A stretch of 38,575 bases of DNA from Allobosea sp. CRIB-10 (GTDB taxonomy: Bacteria > Pseudomonadota > Alphaproteobacteria > Rhizobiales > Beijerinckiaceae): positions 1 to 38,575 of the forward strand of contig NZ_FOKP01000039.1 in NCBI RefSeq assembly GCF_900112185.1. Direction: 5' to 3'. Positions within the stretch are counted from its first letter, which is position 1. The number at the start of each line of letters is the position of its first letter. Made by a program: the position numbers and the translations under genes. Shown in pieces: positions 14,175-22,882 of this stretch. The notes under the pieces were generated by a model. It was given only the letters and a program-made list of their open reading frames with translations. It did no database searches and was not told where the DNA came from.

Positions 14175-15137
14175 ATGTCCGAGAAGATTCCCGTCACGGT
14201 GCTCACCGGCTATCTGGGCGCCGGCAAGACCACGCTCCTCAACCGCATTCTCACCGAGGATCACGGCAAGAAATTCGCCGTGATCGTCAACGAGTTCGGC
14301 GAGACCGGCATCGATGGCGACCTCGTCGTCGGCGCCGACGAGGAAGTGTTCGAGATGAACAATGGCTGCATCTGCTGCACCGTGCGCGGCGATCTCATCC
14401 GCATCCTCGACGGCCTGATGAAGCGCAAGGGCAAGTTCGACGCGATCATCGTCGAGACCACCGGCCTCGCCGATCCCGCCCCGGTCGCCCAGACCTTCTT
14501 CGTCGACCAGGATGTCGGCGACGCCACCAAGCTCGACGCGGTCGTGACCGTGACCGACGCCAAATGGCTGAAGGACCGGCTCAAGGATGCGCCGGAAGCC
14601 AAGAACCAGATCGCCTTCGCCGACGTGATCATCCTCAACAAGACCGATCTGGTCAGTGCCGAGGAGCTCGCCGAGGTCGAGGCGACGATCCGCGCGATCA
14701 ACCCTTACGCCAAGCTGCACAAGACGACGCGCTGCGACCTGCCGATCGCCGATTTGCTCGACCGCAACGCCTTCGATCTCGACCGCATCCTCGACATCGA
14801 GCCCGACTTCCTCGAGGCCGGTCACCATCACCATCACTCGGAGGACGTCCGCTCGATGTCCTTCACCATCCCCGGCGATGTCGATCCGGACAAGTTCATG
14901 CCCTGGATCAACGACATCAACCAGGTGCAGGGACCGAACATCCTGCGTTCAAAGGGTATTTTGGCCTTCAAGGACGAGCCGCGCCGCTTCGTCTTCCAGG
15001 GCGTGCACATGATCCTGGACGGCGACCTGCAGCGCGACTGGAAGTCCGGCGAGACGCGCGAATCGCGTCTCGTCTTCATCGGCCGCGATCTCGACGAGGC
15101 CGAGCTGCGCAAGGGGTTCATGGCCTGCGCGGCTTGA
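14175..15137 (+). CDS. CobW/COG0523 (ZNG1-type) GTPase, candidate zinc metallochaperone
   Basis: G3E-family GTPase (320 residues) expected to deliver metal, here probably zinc, to client enzymes in the cytosol. The P-loop is GYLGAGKTT (residues 12-20), Mg-binding E in VNEFGETGID, the metal motif CICC (C65, C67, C68), Walker B-like VETTGLADP (93-101) and the guanine motif NKTD (155-158). A His run (H217-H221) precedes the CobW C-terminal domain, which begins near SMSFTIPGDVDPD. It is the fourth structural gene of the zinc operon, 43 bases after the receptor. The context favours zinc allocation under starvation over cobalamin synthesis or the nitrile hydratase, whose own accessory gene is adjacent to it. 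Confidence 0.93.
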   Translation: MSEKIPVTVLTGYLGAGKTTLLNRILTEDHGKKFAVIVNEFGETGIDGDLVVGADEEVFEMNNGCICCTVRGDLIRILDGLMKRKGKFDAIIVETTGLADPAPVAQTFFVDQDVGDATKLDAVVTVTDAKWLKDRLKDAPEAKNQIAFADVIILNKTDLVSAEELAEVEATIRAINPYAKLHKTTRCDLPIADLLDRNAFDLDRILDIEPDFLEAGHHHHHSEDVRSMSFTIPGDVDPDKFMPWINDINQVQGPNILRSKGILAFKDEPRRFVFQGVHMILDGDLQRDWKSGETRESRLVFIGRDLDEAELRKGFMACAA

Positions 15138-15151
15138 GCTAAAGCGTGGGC

Positions 15152-16162
15152 ATGGATTCGATCACCAAACCCGTCTCGCTGCGCGAGCATGTCGTCCCCG
15201 TCGAAGCCGGCGAGCATGTCGTCGGCGCCGTCTGGCTGAAGCAGACGCTGGCGCTCGCCCTCGCCGATGGCCGGGTGCTGCGCTGGCGCGATGGTGAGAC
15301 CGAGAGTGTCGAGGCGCATGGCGGCGGCCTGCTCTGCATCGCCTCGGATGGGGGGCGCCTGATCAGCGGCGGCGATGACGGCCGTGTCGTCGCAACTTCG
15401 GCTGAAGGCGCACCGGAGGAACTGGCGCGCGATGAAAAGCGGCGCTGGATCGATGCCGTGAGCATGTCGGCCTCCGGCAGCATCGCCTGGAATAGCGGCC
15501 GCGATGTCCACGCCCGCGACGACAAGGGCAAACTCAGGTCGATCGACGTCGCCTCGACGCCGCAGGGTCTCGCCTTCGCACCGAAGGGCTATCGCCTCGC
15601 GATCGCCCAGATGAATGGCGTGCTGCTCTGGTATCCGAACACCGAGGCCAGGCCCGACTTCCTGGAATGGAAGGGCTCGCATCTCGACGTGACCTGGTCT
15701 CCGGATGGGCGCTTCATCGTCACGGCGATGCAGGAGAACGCGCTGCATGGCTGGCGCCTCGGCGAGAAGCCGAGCCATATGCGCATGACCGGCTATCCGG
15801 CCAAGCCCCGCTCGCTGTCCTGGTCGCATGACGGGCTCTGGCTCGCCTCCAGCGGTGCGGATGCCGCGATCGTCTGGCCCTTCCAGGGCGAGGGGCCGAC
15901 CGGCAAGGCGCCGCGCGAATGCGGTGCGCGCCACGCCAAGGTCACCCGCGTCGCCTTCCATCCCAAGGCGCTGGTTCTGGCCGTCGGCTACGATGACGGC
16001 TGCATTCTGATGATCCGCCTGACCGACGCCTCGGAGCTGCTGGTGCGGCCGGCGCAGCGCGGCAGCAGCATCACGGCCTTTGCCTGGGACAAGCTCGGCA
16101 AGCGCCTCGCCTTCGGTGCTGAAGACGGGGCGGCCGGTGTGCTCACCCTGCCGGGCGGCTGA
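15152..16162 (+). CDS. WD40-type beta-propeller protein of the zinc operon
   Basis: A 336-residue soluble protein built of WD40-like repeats. Recognisable blades include LDVTWSPDGRFIVTAMQ ending in LHGWRLG, LSWSHDGLWLASSGAD ending in AIVWPF, VAFHPKALVLAVGYDDG and FAWDKLGKRLAFGAEDG. No signal peptide is visible, so it is probably cytoplasmic. ATG 15152 is chosen; a GTG two codons upstream is possible, and neither has a good ribosome site. It begins 14 bases after the CobW GTPase gene and is followed within 6 bases by the small two-cysteine gene. Propellers usually act as scaffolds, so a platform for the GTPase or its clients is plausible. That role is inferred from the operon alone. Confidence 0.83.
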   Translation: MDSITKPVSLREHVVPVEAGEHVVGAVWLKQTLALALADGRVLRWRDGETESVEAHGGGLLCIASDGGRLISGGDDGRVVATSAEGAPEELARDEKRRWIDAVSMSASGSIAWNSGRDVHARDDKGKLRSIDVASTPQGLAFAPKGYRLAIAQMNGVLLWYPNTEARPDFLEWKGSHLDVTWSPDGRFIVTAMQENALHGWRLGEKPSHMRMTGYPAKPRSLSWSHDGLWLASSGADAAIVWPFQGEGPTGKAPRECGARHAKVTRVAFHPKALVLAVGYDDGCILMIRLTDASELLVRPAQRGSSITAFAWDKLGKRLAFGAEDGAAGVLTLPGG

Positions 16163-16168
16163 GCGGCG

Positions 16169-16447
16169 ATGCGCTTCGGCCTGTTCGGCAAGGACAAGCG
16201 CGACGCTGCCGAGGCTGATGCCGCAGCGCAGGTCAAAAGGCAGGTCCGCGAATTGCTCGCCCTGCCGGAGAACGCCGTGATCGCCGTCAACGAAATCCTC
16301 TGCGCCGATCCCGCCTGCCCGGGCACCGAGACGGTGATTCTGGTGATGAAGCCCGGCGAGAAGACCAGGGCCTTCAAGGTGCAGATGGGTCTGGCGGAAT
16401 TGACGCCGCAGGCGCTGGCGCAGGCGTTGTCCGGACAAGTCGCTTGA
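16169..16447 (+). CDS. small two-cysteine protein at the end of the zinc operon
   Basis: A 92-residue protein with a charged N-terminal helix (KDKRDAAEADAAAQVKRQV), then a compact domain reading LPENAVIAVNEILCADPACPGTE. The pair C45 and C50, in CADPAC, is followed by ETVILVM. The pattern resembles a small conserved alphaproteobacterial family known to me only as hypothetical. The two cysteines and nearby acidic residues could bind a metal or form a disulphide. It follows the WD40 gene by six bases and ends the run, so it is co-transcribed with zinc uptake. Not a recognised enzyme. Confidence 0.75.
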   Translation: MRFGLFGKDKRDAAEADAAAQVKRQVRELLALPENAVIAVNEILCADPACPGTETVILVMKPGEKTRAFKVQMGLAELTPQALAQALSGQVA

Positions 16448-16485
16448 GCCGCAGCCCTGGAATAGCGCCGTAAGCGCGCATCCGC

Positions 16486-16707
16486 TCAGAAATCGCTGGC
16501 GATGCCCTTCACTTCCCAGTCGTCATAGCGCACCGGCTCAAGCCCGCCTCGGCCGTCGACTTCCTTCTGCCGCTTGAGCTCGGCCGCCTTGGCGTCGATC
16601 GCCGCGCGGCGGGCTTCGGCTTCGGCCAGCGCACGCTGCGCAGCCGGCGAAAGCGCCTTCGCCGGGCCCGGCGTCGCAGGCTCATCTGTCTCGGTTTGCG
16701 TGCTCAT
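16486..16707 (-). CDS. SDHAF4/DUF1674 succinate dehydrogenase assembly factor
   Basis: A 73-residue protein whose C-terminus (GGLEPVRYDDWEVKG, ending IASDF) is the hallmark of DUF1674/SDHAF4. These proteins bind the flavinylated SdhA subunit and help it join SdhB. The first two-thirds is a charged, helical, probably disordered region (AEAEARRAAIDAKAAELKRQK). The gene converges on the zinc operon (38 bases apart) and is divergent from htpX (109 bases between starts). Length is normal for bacterial members. Confidence 0.9.
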   Translation of the reverse strand: MSTQTETDEPATPGPAKALSPAAQRALAEAEARRAAIDAKAAELKRQKEVDGRGGLEPVRYDDWEVKGIASDF

Positions 16708-16816
16708 GATCGGCCATTCTCTTGCAGGATCGGCATCATCCCCACCACATAGGGACGAAAGCGCGTTCCGGCGAGCCTTTGCGTGCCCGAGCGACGACGC
16801 AAGAAGGGGTTCCTGT

Positions 16817-17737
16817 ATGAACTATGTCCGTACCGGCATGCTGATGGCGGCGCTCACCGCGCTGTTCGGCGTAGTCGGCTATCTGCTCGCCGGCGCCGGC
16901 GGCATGCTGATGGCGCTCGGCATCGCGGTCGCGACCAATCTGTTCAGCTACTGGAATTCCGACCGGTTGGCGCTGTCCGCCTACAATGCCCAGCAGGTCG
17001 ACGAGCGCAGCGCGCCCGAACTCTACGGCATGGTGCGCGACCTGGCCCAACGCGCCAACATGCCGATGCCGCGCGTCTACATCATCCAGGAAGACCAGCC
17101 GAACGCCTTCGCCACCGGTCGCAATCCGCAGAACGCCGCGGTCGCCGCGACCACGGGCATCATTCGCGCCCTCTCCTATGACGAGCTCGCCGGCGTGATG
17201 GCGCACGAGCTTGCCCACATCAAGAACCACGACACGCTGACCATGACGATCAGCGCCACCATGGCCGGCGCGATCTCGACCCTCGCTTCCTTCGGCATGT
17301 TCTTCGGCTCGCGCGACAATCGCCCCAACGCCGTCGTCCAGATCGCATTGATGATCCTCGCCCCGCTGGCGGCGAGCATCGTCCAGATGGCGATCTCGCG
17401 CTCGCGCGAATACGAGGCCGACCGGATCGGCGGCGAAATCTGCGGCAATCCGGTGGCGCTCGCCGATGCGCTCGCCAAGATCGCCGGTGGCGTTTCCCAC
17501 ATCCCGAACGAGACGGCCGAGGCGAAGCCTGCTACGGCGCACATGTTCATCATCAACCCGCTTTCAGGCCGCGGCATGGATTCACTGTTCTCGACCCACC
17601 CCGCCACCGGCAACCGCATCGCCGCGCTGATGGAGCAGGCGCGCGCCATGGGCGTCGGCGCGAGCCGCGGCGGGTTCGTGGGCGGCGCAAGCCGGAACCC
17701 CTTCGCCGGCGGCCGCGAGCCCGGGCCCTGGGGCTGA
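16817..17737 (+). CDS. htpX: membrane zinc metalloprotease HtpX
   Basis: Inner-membrane M48 protease (306 residues) of membrane-protein quality control, with the active site facing the cytoplasm. Two N-terminal helices (about residues 7-46) are followed by the HELAH zinc motif (130-134), two more hydrophobic segments (about 145-162 and 175-193), and the third-ligand region SREYEAD (196-202). The C-terminus is Gly- and Arg-rich. ATG 16817 follows AAGGGG at good spacing. The gene opens a plus-strand run with rsmB starting one base after its stop codon. Confidence 0.95.
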   Translation: MNYVRTGMLMAALTALFGVVGYLLAGAGGMLMALGIAVATNLFSYWNSDRLALSAYNAQQVDERSAPELYGMVRDLAQRANMPMPRVYIIQEDQPNAFATGRNPQNAAVAATTGIIRALSYDELAGVMAHELAHIKNHDTLTMTISATMAGAISTLASFGMFFGSRDNRPNAVVQIALMILAPLAASIVQMAISRSREYEADRIGGEICGNPVALADALAKIAGGVSHIPNETAEAKPATAHMFIINPLSGRGMDSLFSTHPATGNRIAALMEQARAMGVGASRGGFVGGASRNPFAGGREPGPWG

Positions 17738-17738
17738 G

Positions 17739-19070
17739 ATGACAAAGGTACAGAGCCAGTCCTTTAGCGACGACGTCCCCGGTCTCGCCGCACGCCGCCT
17801 CGCGGCGACGCTGATCGACGAGGTGCTGCGTGCCGGCACCGCGCTCGATGAAACTTTCGAGCGCATGGCGCAGACGGCGGGTCTGGAGCCGGCCGATGCC
17901 GGGCTGGCGCGCGCGATCGCGACCGTCGCCTTCCGCCGCCTCGGCACGATCCGCGAGGTCATCGACGCCCGGCTGGAGCGTGGCAGCCCGCGCAAATCCG
18001 GCCCGTTCGAGCCGATCATGGTCGCCGCGGCGGCGCAGCTGCTCTTCCTCGACGTGCCCGATCACGCGGCGGTCGATCTCGCCATCCGGCAACTGCACGA
18101 GGACGCCCGCTCCGCGCGTTACACCTCGCTCGCCAACGCCGTGCTGCGGCGGCTGGCGCGCGAACGCGAGGCGATCCTCGCCAAGCTCGAACCGCTGACC
18201 GATACGCCCGACTGGCTGCGCGAGAGCTGGATAAAGACCTATGGCCCCGATATCGCGAGCGCGATCGCAGCCGCCCATGCCGAGGAGCCGCCGCTCGACC
18301 TGACCGTCAAATCCGATCCGGCCGGCTGGGCCGAAAAGCTCGACGGCATCGTCCTGCCGACCGGCTCGGTGCGCTTGCGCGGACGCGAGGCGGTCACCGG
18401 CCTGCCCGGCTTCGCCGAAGGCGAATGGTGGGTGCAGGATGCCGCCGCCGCCCTGCCCGCCCAGCTCTTGAACGTTCGGCAGGGCGAGCGCGTCGCCGAT
18501 CTCTGCGCCGCGCCCGGCGGCAAGACCGTCCAGCTCGCACAGACGGGCGCCGAGGTCGTCGCGGTCGACCGTTCCGGCCCGCGCCTGCGTCGGCTCAAGG
18601 CCAATCTCGAGCGGCTCGGGCTGAAGGCCGAGGTGGTCACCGCAGATGTCGCGGCCTACGAGGCGGAACCGTTCGACGCTGTCCTGCTCGATGCGCCCTG
18701 CAGCGCCACCGGCACGATCCGCCGCCATCCCGATGTCGCCTGGACCAAGCGGCCGGAGGACATCGCCAAGCTCACCGCCCTGCAGGCCCGCCTGCTCGAC
18801 CAGGCGGCGCGGCTGACCAAGCCGGGCGGGCGCCTGATCTACTGCACCTGCTCCTTGGAGCGCGAGGAAGGGGAGGCGCAGATCGAGGCCTTCCTGTCAC
18901 GCAGTACCGGCTTCGTGCGCGATCCGATCAAGCCTGAGGAGATCGGCGGCCAGGCCGAGGCGCTGACGCCGCTAGGCGAGTTGCGCACGCTGCCGCACCA
19001 GCTCGCCGGTGAAACGCCCCGCCTCTCAGGATGGGCGGGATTTTACGCTTGTCGCCTGATAAGATCATGA
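17739..19070 (+). CDS. rsmB: 16S rRNA (cytosine-967-C5)-methyltransferase RsmB
   Basis: A 443-residue enzyme that methylates C967 of 16S rRNA using S-adenosylmethionine. The N-terminal NusB-like helical domain covers about residues 15-150, with FRRLGTIREVIDARL and YTSLANAVLRRLAR. The SAM site is VADLCAAPGGKT (252-263) and AVDRSGPRL. The two catalytic cysteines are C321 in DAPCSATGTIRRHPD and C371 in YCTCSLEREEGE. The gene is coupled to htpX and followed 58 bases later by the heparinase-like gene, a neighbourhood I recall as common in Hyphomicrobiales. Confidence 0.95.
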   Translation: MTKVQSQSFSDDVPGLAARRLAATLIDEVLRAGTALDETFERMAQTAGLEPADAGLARAIATVAFRRLGTIREVIDARLERGSPRKSGPFEPIMVAAAAQLLFLDVPDHAAVDLAIRQLHEDARSARYTSLANAVLRRLAREREAILAKLEPLTDTPDWLRESWIKTYGPDIASAIAAAHAEEPPLDLTVKSDPAGWAEKLDGIVLPTGSVRLRGREAVTGLPGFAEGEWWVQDAAAALPAQLLNVRQGERVADLCAAPGGKTVQLAQTGAEVVAVDRSGPRLRRLKANLERLGLKAEVVTADVAAYEAEPFDAVLLDAPCSATGTIRRHPDVAWTKRPEDIAKLTALQARLLDQAARLTKPGGRLIYCTCSLEREEGEAQIEAFLSRSTGFVRDPIKPEEIGGQAEALTPLGELRTLPHQLAGETPRLSGWAGFYACRLIRS

Positions 19071-19128
19071 CTCGATCGGGGATTCGCCTTCGCAGGGAGG
19101 CGGTGGGACGGCGAGGCAGCAGACTTCA

Positions 19129-20871
19129 TTGAACGGCTGGTCGGAGCGCGGAGGCCTTGCACGGGCAGCCATCGGCAGGGCGGCGCGGCGCACGCGCGGC
19201 CAGGTCGCCGGCGCCAAGCGCGCGCTCTGGCCCTTCGGCCGCCTGCGCGCGAGCCGCCTGCTCTTCGCGCCGCACGATCTGCGCACCGCCGACCCGATCA
19301 CGGCGAGCGACATCTATGCCGGCTATTTCGCCCTCGCCGGCCGGACCGTGAACTGCCATGGCGAATCGCCCTTCCTGGTCGCAGCCCCGAGCGAGGCCTG
19401 GGCCGAGGCGCTGCACGGCTTCGTCTGGCTGCGCCATTTGCGCGCCGCCGACACGGCGATCGCCCGCGCCAATGCCCGCGCCCTCGTCGACGAGTTCATC
19501 GCCCGCCGGCACGATCGCGACGAGATCGCCCGCCGCCCGGCCGTGATCGCGCGGCGGCTGATGTCGTTCCTGTCGCATTCGCCGCTCCTGCTCGAAGGCG
19601 CCGACCATGCCTTCTACGAGCGCTTCATCCGTCATGTCGCCCAGACGGCCGAGCGCCTCCAGCTCGCGCTTTCCGGCGCCGTCGAGGGTGCGGCGCGGCT
19701 GCAATGCCTGATCGCGATCTGCTTCGCCGCCATCTGCCTCGACGGCCAGGAGCGGCGACTGCGCCGCTACGAGACGGCGCTCTCCGACGAATTGGAGCAG
19801 CAGATCCTGCCCGATGGCGGCCATCTCAGCCGCAATCCGCGTATCCTCATAGACCTCTTGCTCGATCTCCTGCCGCTGCGCGAAACCTTCACCGCGCGCG
19901 GGCTGGAACCGCCGCGCAGCGTCATCATGGCGATCGACCGGATGATGCCGCATCTCAAGCTGTTCCGGCATGGCGACGGCGCGCTCGCTCTGTTCAACGG
20001 CATGAACGCGACGCCGCCCGACCTGATGGCGACGCTCGCCGCTTATGACGACGTCCGCGCCCGCCCGATCGAGCACGCCGCGTATTCCGGCTATGACCGC
20101 CTGAGCGCCGGCACCAGCATCGTGGTCGTCGAGGCGGGGCCGCCACCGCGGGGCGCCAACTCGATCGAAGCCCATGCCGGGTGCCTCTCCTTCGAATTGT
20201 CGACCGGCTCGCAGCGCATCGTGGTGAATTGCGGCGCCAGCCGCTTCGGCACGCCCGAGCTCAGACTCGCCGCCCGCGCCACCGCCGCCCATTCGACCGT
20301 GACCCTGGACGACCGCTCCAGCGCCGTCTTCGGGCTGGTGCTCGGCGAGCGGCGGATCACCGCCGGCCCTGCCGATGTCCGGGTCGCACGCCAGGACGGC
20401 GAGGACGGCCATGAATGGGTCGGCAGCCATGACGGCTATCGCCGTGCCTTCGGCACCGTCCACACCCGCCGCCTGCTGCTCGCCCGCAATGGCAATGAGC
20501 TCGTCGGCGAGGACCAGCTCGGTCGGCCCGCCGCGCTGGCGAGCCTGCCGGCCGCCGCGCGCTTTCATTTGCACCCCAATGTCAAGCCGAGCCTGATCCG
20601 CGATGGCGAGGGCGCTCTGCTGGCACTGCCCTCGGGCGAGATCTGGGCCTTCGAGGCCTCCGGCCTCAGGGTCGCGCTGGAAGAAAGCATCTTCTTCGCC
20701 GCCGCCGATGGCCGCCACAAGACAGCTCAGCTCGTCGTCGAATTCGACGCCGTCGCGACGCCGCAGCTCATCTGGCGCTTCGCCCGCCTCGGGACGCCGG
20801 CGCAGCGCAAGACCAGGGCCGAAGAGGCCCGGCAGGAACAGGCTGAAACAGAGCTGGATCTGCCGCTCTGA
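19129..20871 (+). CDS. heparinase II/III-family protein
   Basis: A 580-residue protein of the heparinase II/III superfamily (COG5360-type), which has an alpha-toroid N-terminal domain and a beta-sandwich C-terminal domain. The N-terminal half is helical (FVWLRHLRAADTAIARANA; ILPDGGHLSRNPRILIDLL). The C-terminal part shows NCGASRFGTPELRLAARATAAHSTVTLDD, the conserved NxG...AHSTV core, and HDGYRR further on. The start is TTG 19129, the most upstream possibility, with only a distant GAGG. No signal peptide is seen. True substrate unknown; such alphaproteobacterial members are thought to act on envelope polysaccharide. It sits between rsmB and purH on the same strand. Confidence 0.88.
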   Translation: MNGWSERGGLARAAIGRAARRTRGQVAGAKRALWPFGRLRASRLLFAPHDLRTADPITASDIYAGYFALAGRTVNCHGESPFLVAAPSEAWAEALHGFVWLRHLRAADTAIARANARALVDEFIARRHDRDEIARRPAVIARRLMSFLSHSPLLLEGADHAFYERFIRHVAQTAERLQLALSGAVEGAARLQCLIAICFAAICLDGQERRLRRYETALSDELEQQILPDGGHLSRNPRILIDLLLDLLPLRETFTARGLEPPRSVIMAIDRMMPHLKLFRHGDGALALFNGMNATPPDLMATLAAYDDVRARPIEHAAYSGYDRLSAGTSIVVVEAGPPPRGANSIEAHAGCLSFELSTGSQRIVVNCGASRFGTPELRLAARATAAHSTVTLDDRSSAVFGLVLGERRITAGPADVRVARQDGEDGHEWVGSHDGYRRAFGTVHTRRLLLARNGNELVGEDQLGRPAALASLPAAARFHLHPNVKPSLIRDGEGALLALPSGEIWAFEASGLRVALEESIFFAAADGRHKTAQLVVEFDAVATPQLIWRFARLGTPAQRKTRAEEARQEQAETELDLPL

Positions 20872-20986
20872 CCTCTTCGCAGGGCAAGGCTGCGATCTCT
20901 TGTGCTTTGCAGCAAAGCCCGGGCGTGATAGGGCGCGCGCGAACATTTCCGCGGCCGCGCCGCCATCAACCCGGACTCATCCTCCC

Positions 20987-22579
20987 ATGCCGAACGAACT
21001 CCGCCGCGTCGAACGCGCGCTGCTTTCCGTTTCCGACAAGACCGGGCTGATCGACTTCGCCCGCGCCCTCTCCCGCCTGGGCATCGCTTTGGTCTCGACC
21101 GGCGGCACCGCCAAGGCGATCGCCGATGCCGGCCTGGCCGTCACCGACGTCTCCGATCTCACCGGCTTCCCCGAGATGATGGATGGCCGCGTCAAGACGC
21201 TGCATCCCAAGGTCCATGGCGGCCTGCTCGCCATCCGCTCGCATCCCGAGCACCAGGCCTCGATGCTCGGCCACGGCATCGCGCCGATCGACCTGCTCGT
21301 CGTCAACCTCTACCCGTTCGAGGCGACCGTCGCCGCCGGCAAGCCCTATGACGACTGCATCGAGAACATCGATATCGGCGGCCCCGCCATGATCCGCGCC
21401 GCCGCCAAGAACCATAACGACGTCGCCGTGGTGGTCGAGGCCTCCGACTACGCCGCCGTGCTGGCCGATCTGGAGACGCATAAGGGCGCGACCACGCTGA
21501 CGCTCCGCCGCAAGCTGGCGCAGAAGGCCTATTCGCGCACCGCCGCCTATGACGCCGCGATCTCGAACTGGTTCGCCAATGAGCTCGGCGACACCTCGCC
21601 GGCCTTCCGCGCCCTTGGCGGCAGCCTCGCCGAGACCATGCGCTATGGCGAGAACCCGCATCAATGGGCCGCCTTCTACCGCACGCCCGAGCGGCGCCCC
21701 GGCGTCGCCACCGCCCGCCAGGTCCAGGGCAAGCAGCTCTCCTACAACAACATCAACGATACCGACGCCGCCTTCGAATGCGTCGCCGAGTTCGATCCCA
21801 ACCGCACCGCCGCTTGCGTCATCGTCAAGCACGCCAATCCCTGCGGCGTCGCCGAGGGCGCTTCGCTGCTCGAGGCCTATGAGCGGGCCCTGGCCTGCGA
21901 CCCCGTCTCGGCCTTCGGCGGCATCGTCGCGCTGAACCGCAAGCTCGATGCCGAAGCCGCGAAGAAGATCGTCGAGATCTTCACCGAGGTGATCATCGCC
22001 CCCGATGCCGACGAGGAAGCGATCGCGCTCGTCGCCGCCAAGAAGAACCTGCGCCTGCTCTTGACCGGCGGCCTGCCGGATGTGCGCAAGGCCGGTCTGT
22101 CGCTGCGCACCGTCGCCGGCGGCTTCCTCGCCCAGGCCCGCGACAATGCCGTCGTCGACGACATGGAGCTCAAGGTCGTGACCAAGCGCCAGCCGAGCGA
22201 GGCCGAGCTCGCCGATCTGCGCTTCGCCTTCCGCGTCGCCAAGCACGTCAAGTCGAACGCCATCGTCTACGCCAAGAACCTCGCCACGGTCGGCGTCGGC
22301 GCCGGCCAGATGAGCCGCGTCGATTCCTCGCGCATCGCGGCCTGGAAGGCCGGCGAAGCGGCCAAGGCCGCCGGCGCGGCGGAGAGCCTGGCCAAGGGCG
22401 CGGTCGTCGCCTCCGATGCCTTCTTCCCCTTCGCCGACGGCCTGCTCGCCGCAGCCGAGGCCGGCGCCACCGCGGTGATTCAGCCCGGCGGCTCGATGCG
22501 TGACGACGAGGTGATCAAGGCCGCAGATGAGGCCGGCCTCGCCATGGTCTTCACCGGCCACCGCCATTTCCGGCACTGA
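20987..22579 (+). CDS. purH: bifunctional AICAR formyltransferase / IMP cyclohydrolase PurH
   Basis: Cytosolic enzyme (530 residues) for the last two steps of purine synthesis. The N-terminal MGS-like IMP cyclohydrolase domain covers about residues 10-145 (LLSVSDKTGL, STGGTAKAI, GRVKTLHPKVHGGLL). The C-terminal formyltransferase domain includes RYGENPHQ, NNINDTDAA and the catalytic K281-H282 in KHANPCG, and it ends in GGSMRDDEVI and FTGHRHFRH. ATG 20987 (MPNELRRVERALLS) fits the family; the frame upstream is antisense-like filler. The 115-base gap before it holds only a small GCTTTG-CAG-CAAAGC hairpin. Confidence 0.97.
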   Translation: MPNELRRVERALLSVSDKTGLIDFARALSRLGIALVSTGGTAKAIADAGLAVTDVSDLTGFPEMMDGRVKTLHPKVHGGLLAIRSHPEHQASMLGHGIAPIDLLVVNLYPFEATVAAGKPYDDCIENIDIGGPAMIRAAAKNHNDVAVVVEASDYAAVLADLETHKGATTLTLRRKLAQKAYSRTAAYDAAISNWFANELGDTSPAFRALGGSLAETMRYGENPHQWAAFYRTPERRPGVATARQVQGKQLSYNNINDTDAAFECVAEFDPNRTAACVIVKHANPCGVAEGASLLEAYERALACDPVSAFGGIVALNRKLDAEAAKKIVEIFTEVIIAPDADEEAIALVAAKKNLRLLLTGGLPDVRKAGLSLRTVAGGFLAQARDNAVVDDMELKVVTKRQPSEAELADLRFAFRVAKHVKSNAIVYAKNLATVGVGAGQMSRVDSSRIAAWKAGEAAKAAGAAESLAKGAVVASDAFFPFADGLLAAAEAGATAVIQPGGSMRDDEVIKAADEAGLAMVFTGHRHFRH

Positions 22580-22603
22580 GACGCCAAGCGGGGAGAGGCC
22601 GGC

Positions 22604-22882
22604 ATGCACACCGTCAAGGTCATCGCCGCCGGCTTCGCCTTGCTTGGCGTGTTGCTCCTGATCGCGCCGCGGCTGAACACGGGTGGGCGTCATCCGATCG
22701 TCTTCGCGATGAAGCTGTTCATCCCGCTCTGGTTCGTCGTCTCGGTGATTAACCTGATCGTCGGCATCACCCGGGCCGGCTACAGCTTCCTGCAGGAGGC
22801 TCCGATCCTGCTCGTCGTCTTCGGCGTGCCGGCGCTGGTGGCAGCCCTGATCTGGTGGCGATTTGGAAGGAATGCCTCGTGA
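22604..22882 (+). CDS. small three-helix membrane protein, function unknown
   Basis: A 92-residue hydrophobic protein with three predicted membrane segments: about residues 4-22 (VKVIAAGFALLGVLLLIA), 33-55 (IVFAMKLFIPLWFVVSVINL) and 66-86 (PILLVVFGVPALVAALIWW). It lies 24 bases after purH, and its stop codon overlaps the GTG of the YbaK-like gene (GTGA). I do not know its function; the neighbours give no specific clue. Confidence 0.75.
   Translation: MHTVKVIAAGFALLGVLLLIAPRLNTGGRHPIVFAMKLFIPLWFVVSVINLIVGITRAGYSFLQEAPILLVVFGVPALVAALIWWRFGRNAS

Noticed and set aside
14175..15137. CobW GTPase as the P47K activator of the nitrile hydratase
   Set aside because: It lies 12 kb away inside a zinc operon; the nitrile hydratase is cobalt-type and has its own accessory gene, while P47K-type activators go with iron-type enzymes.
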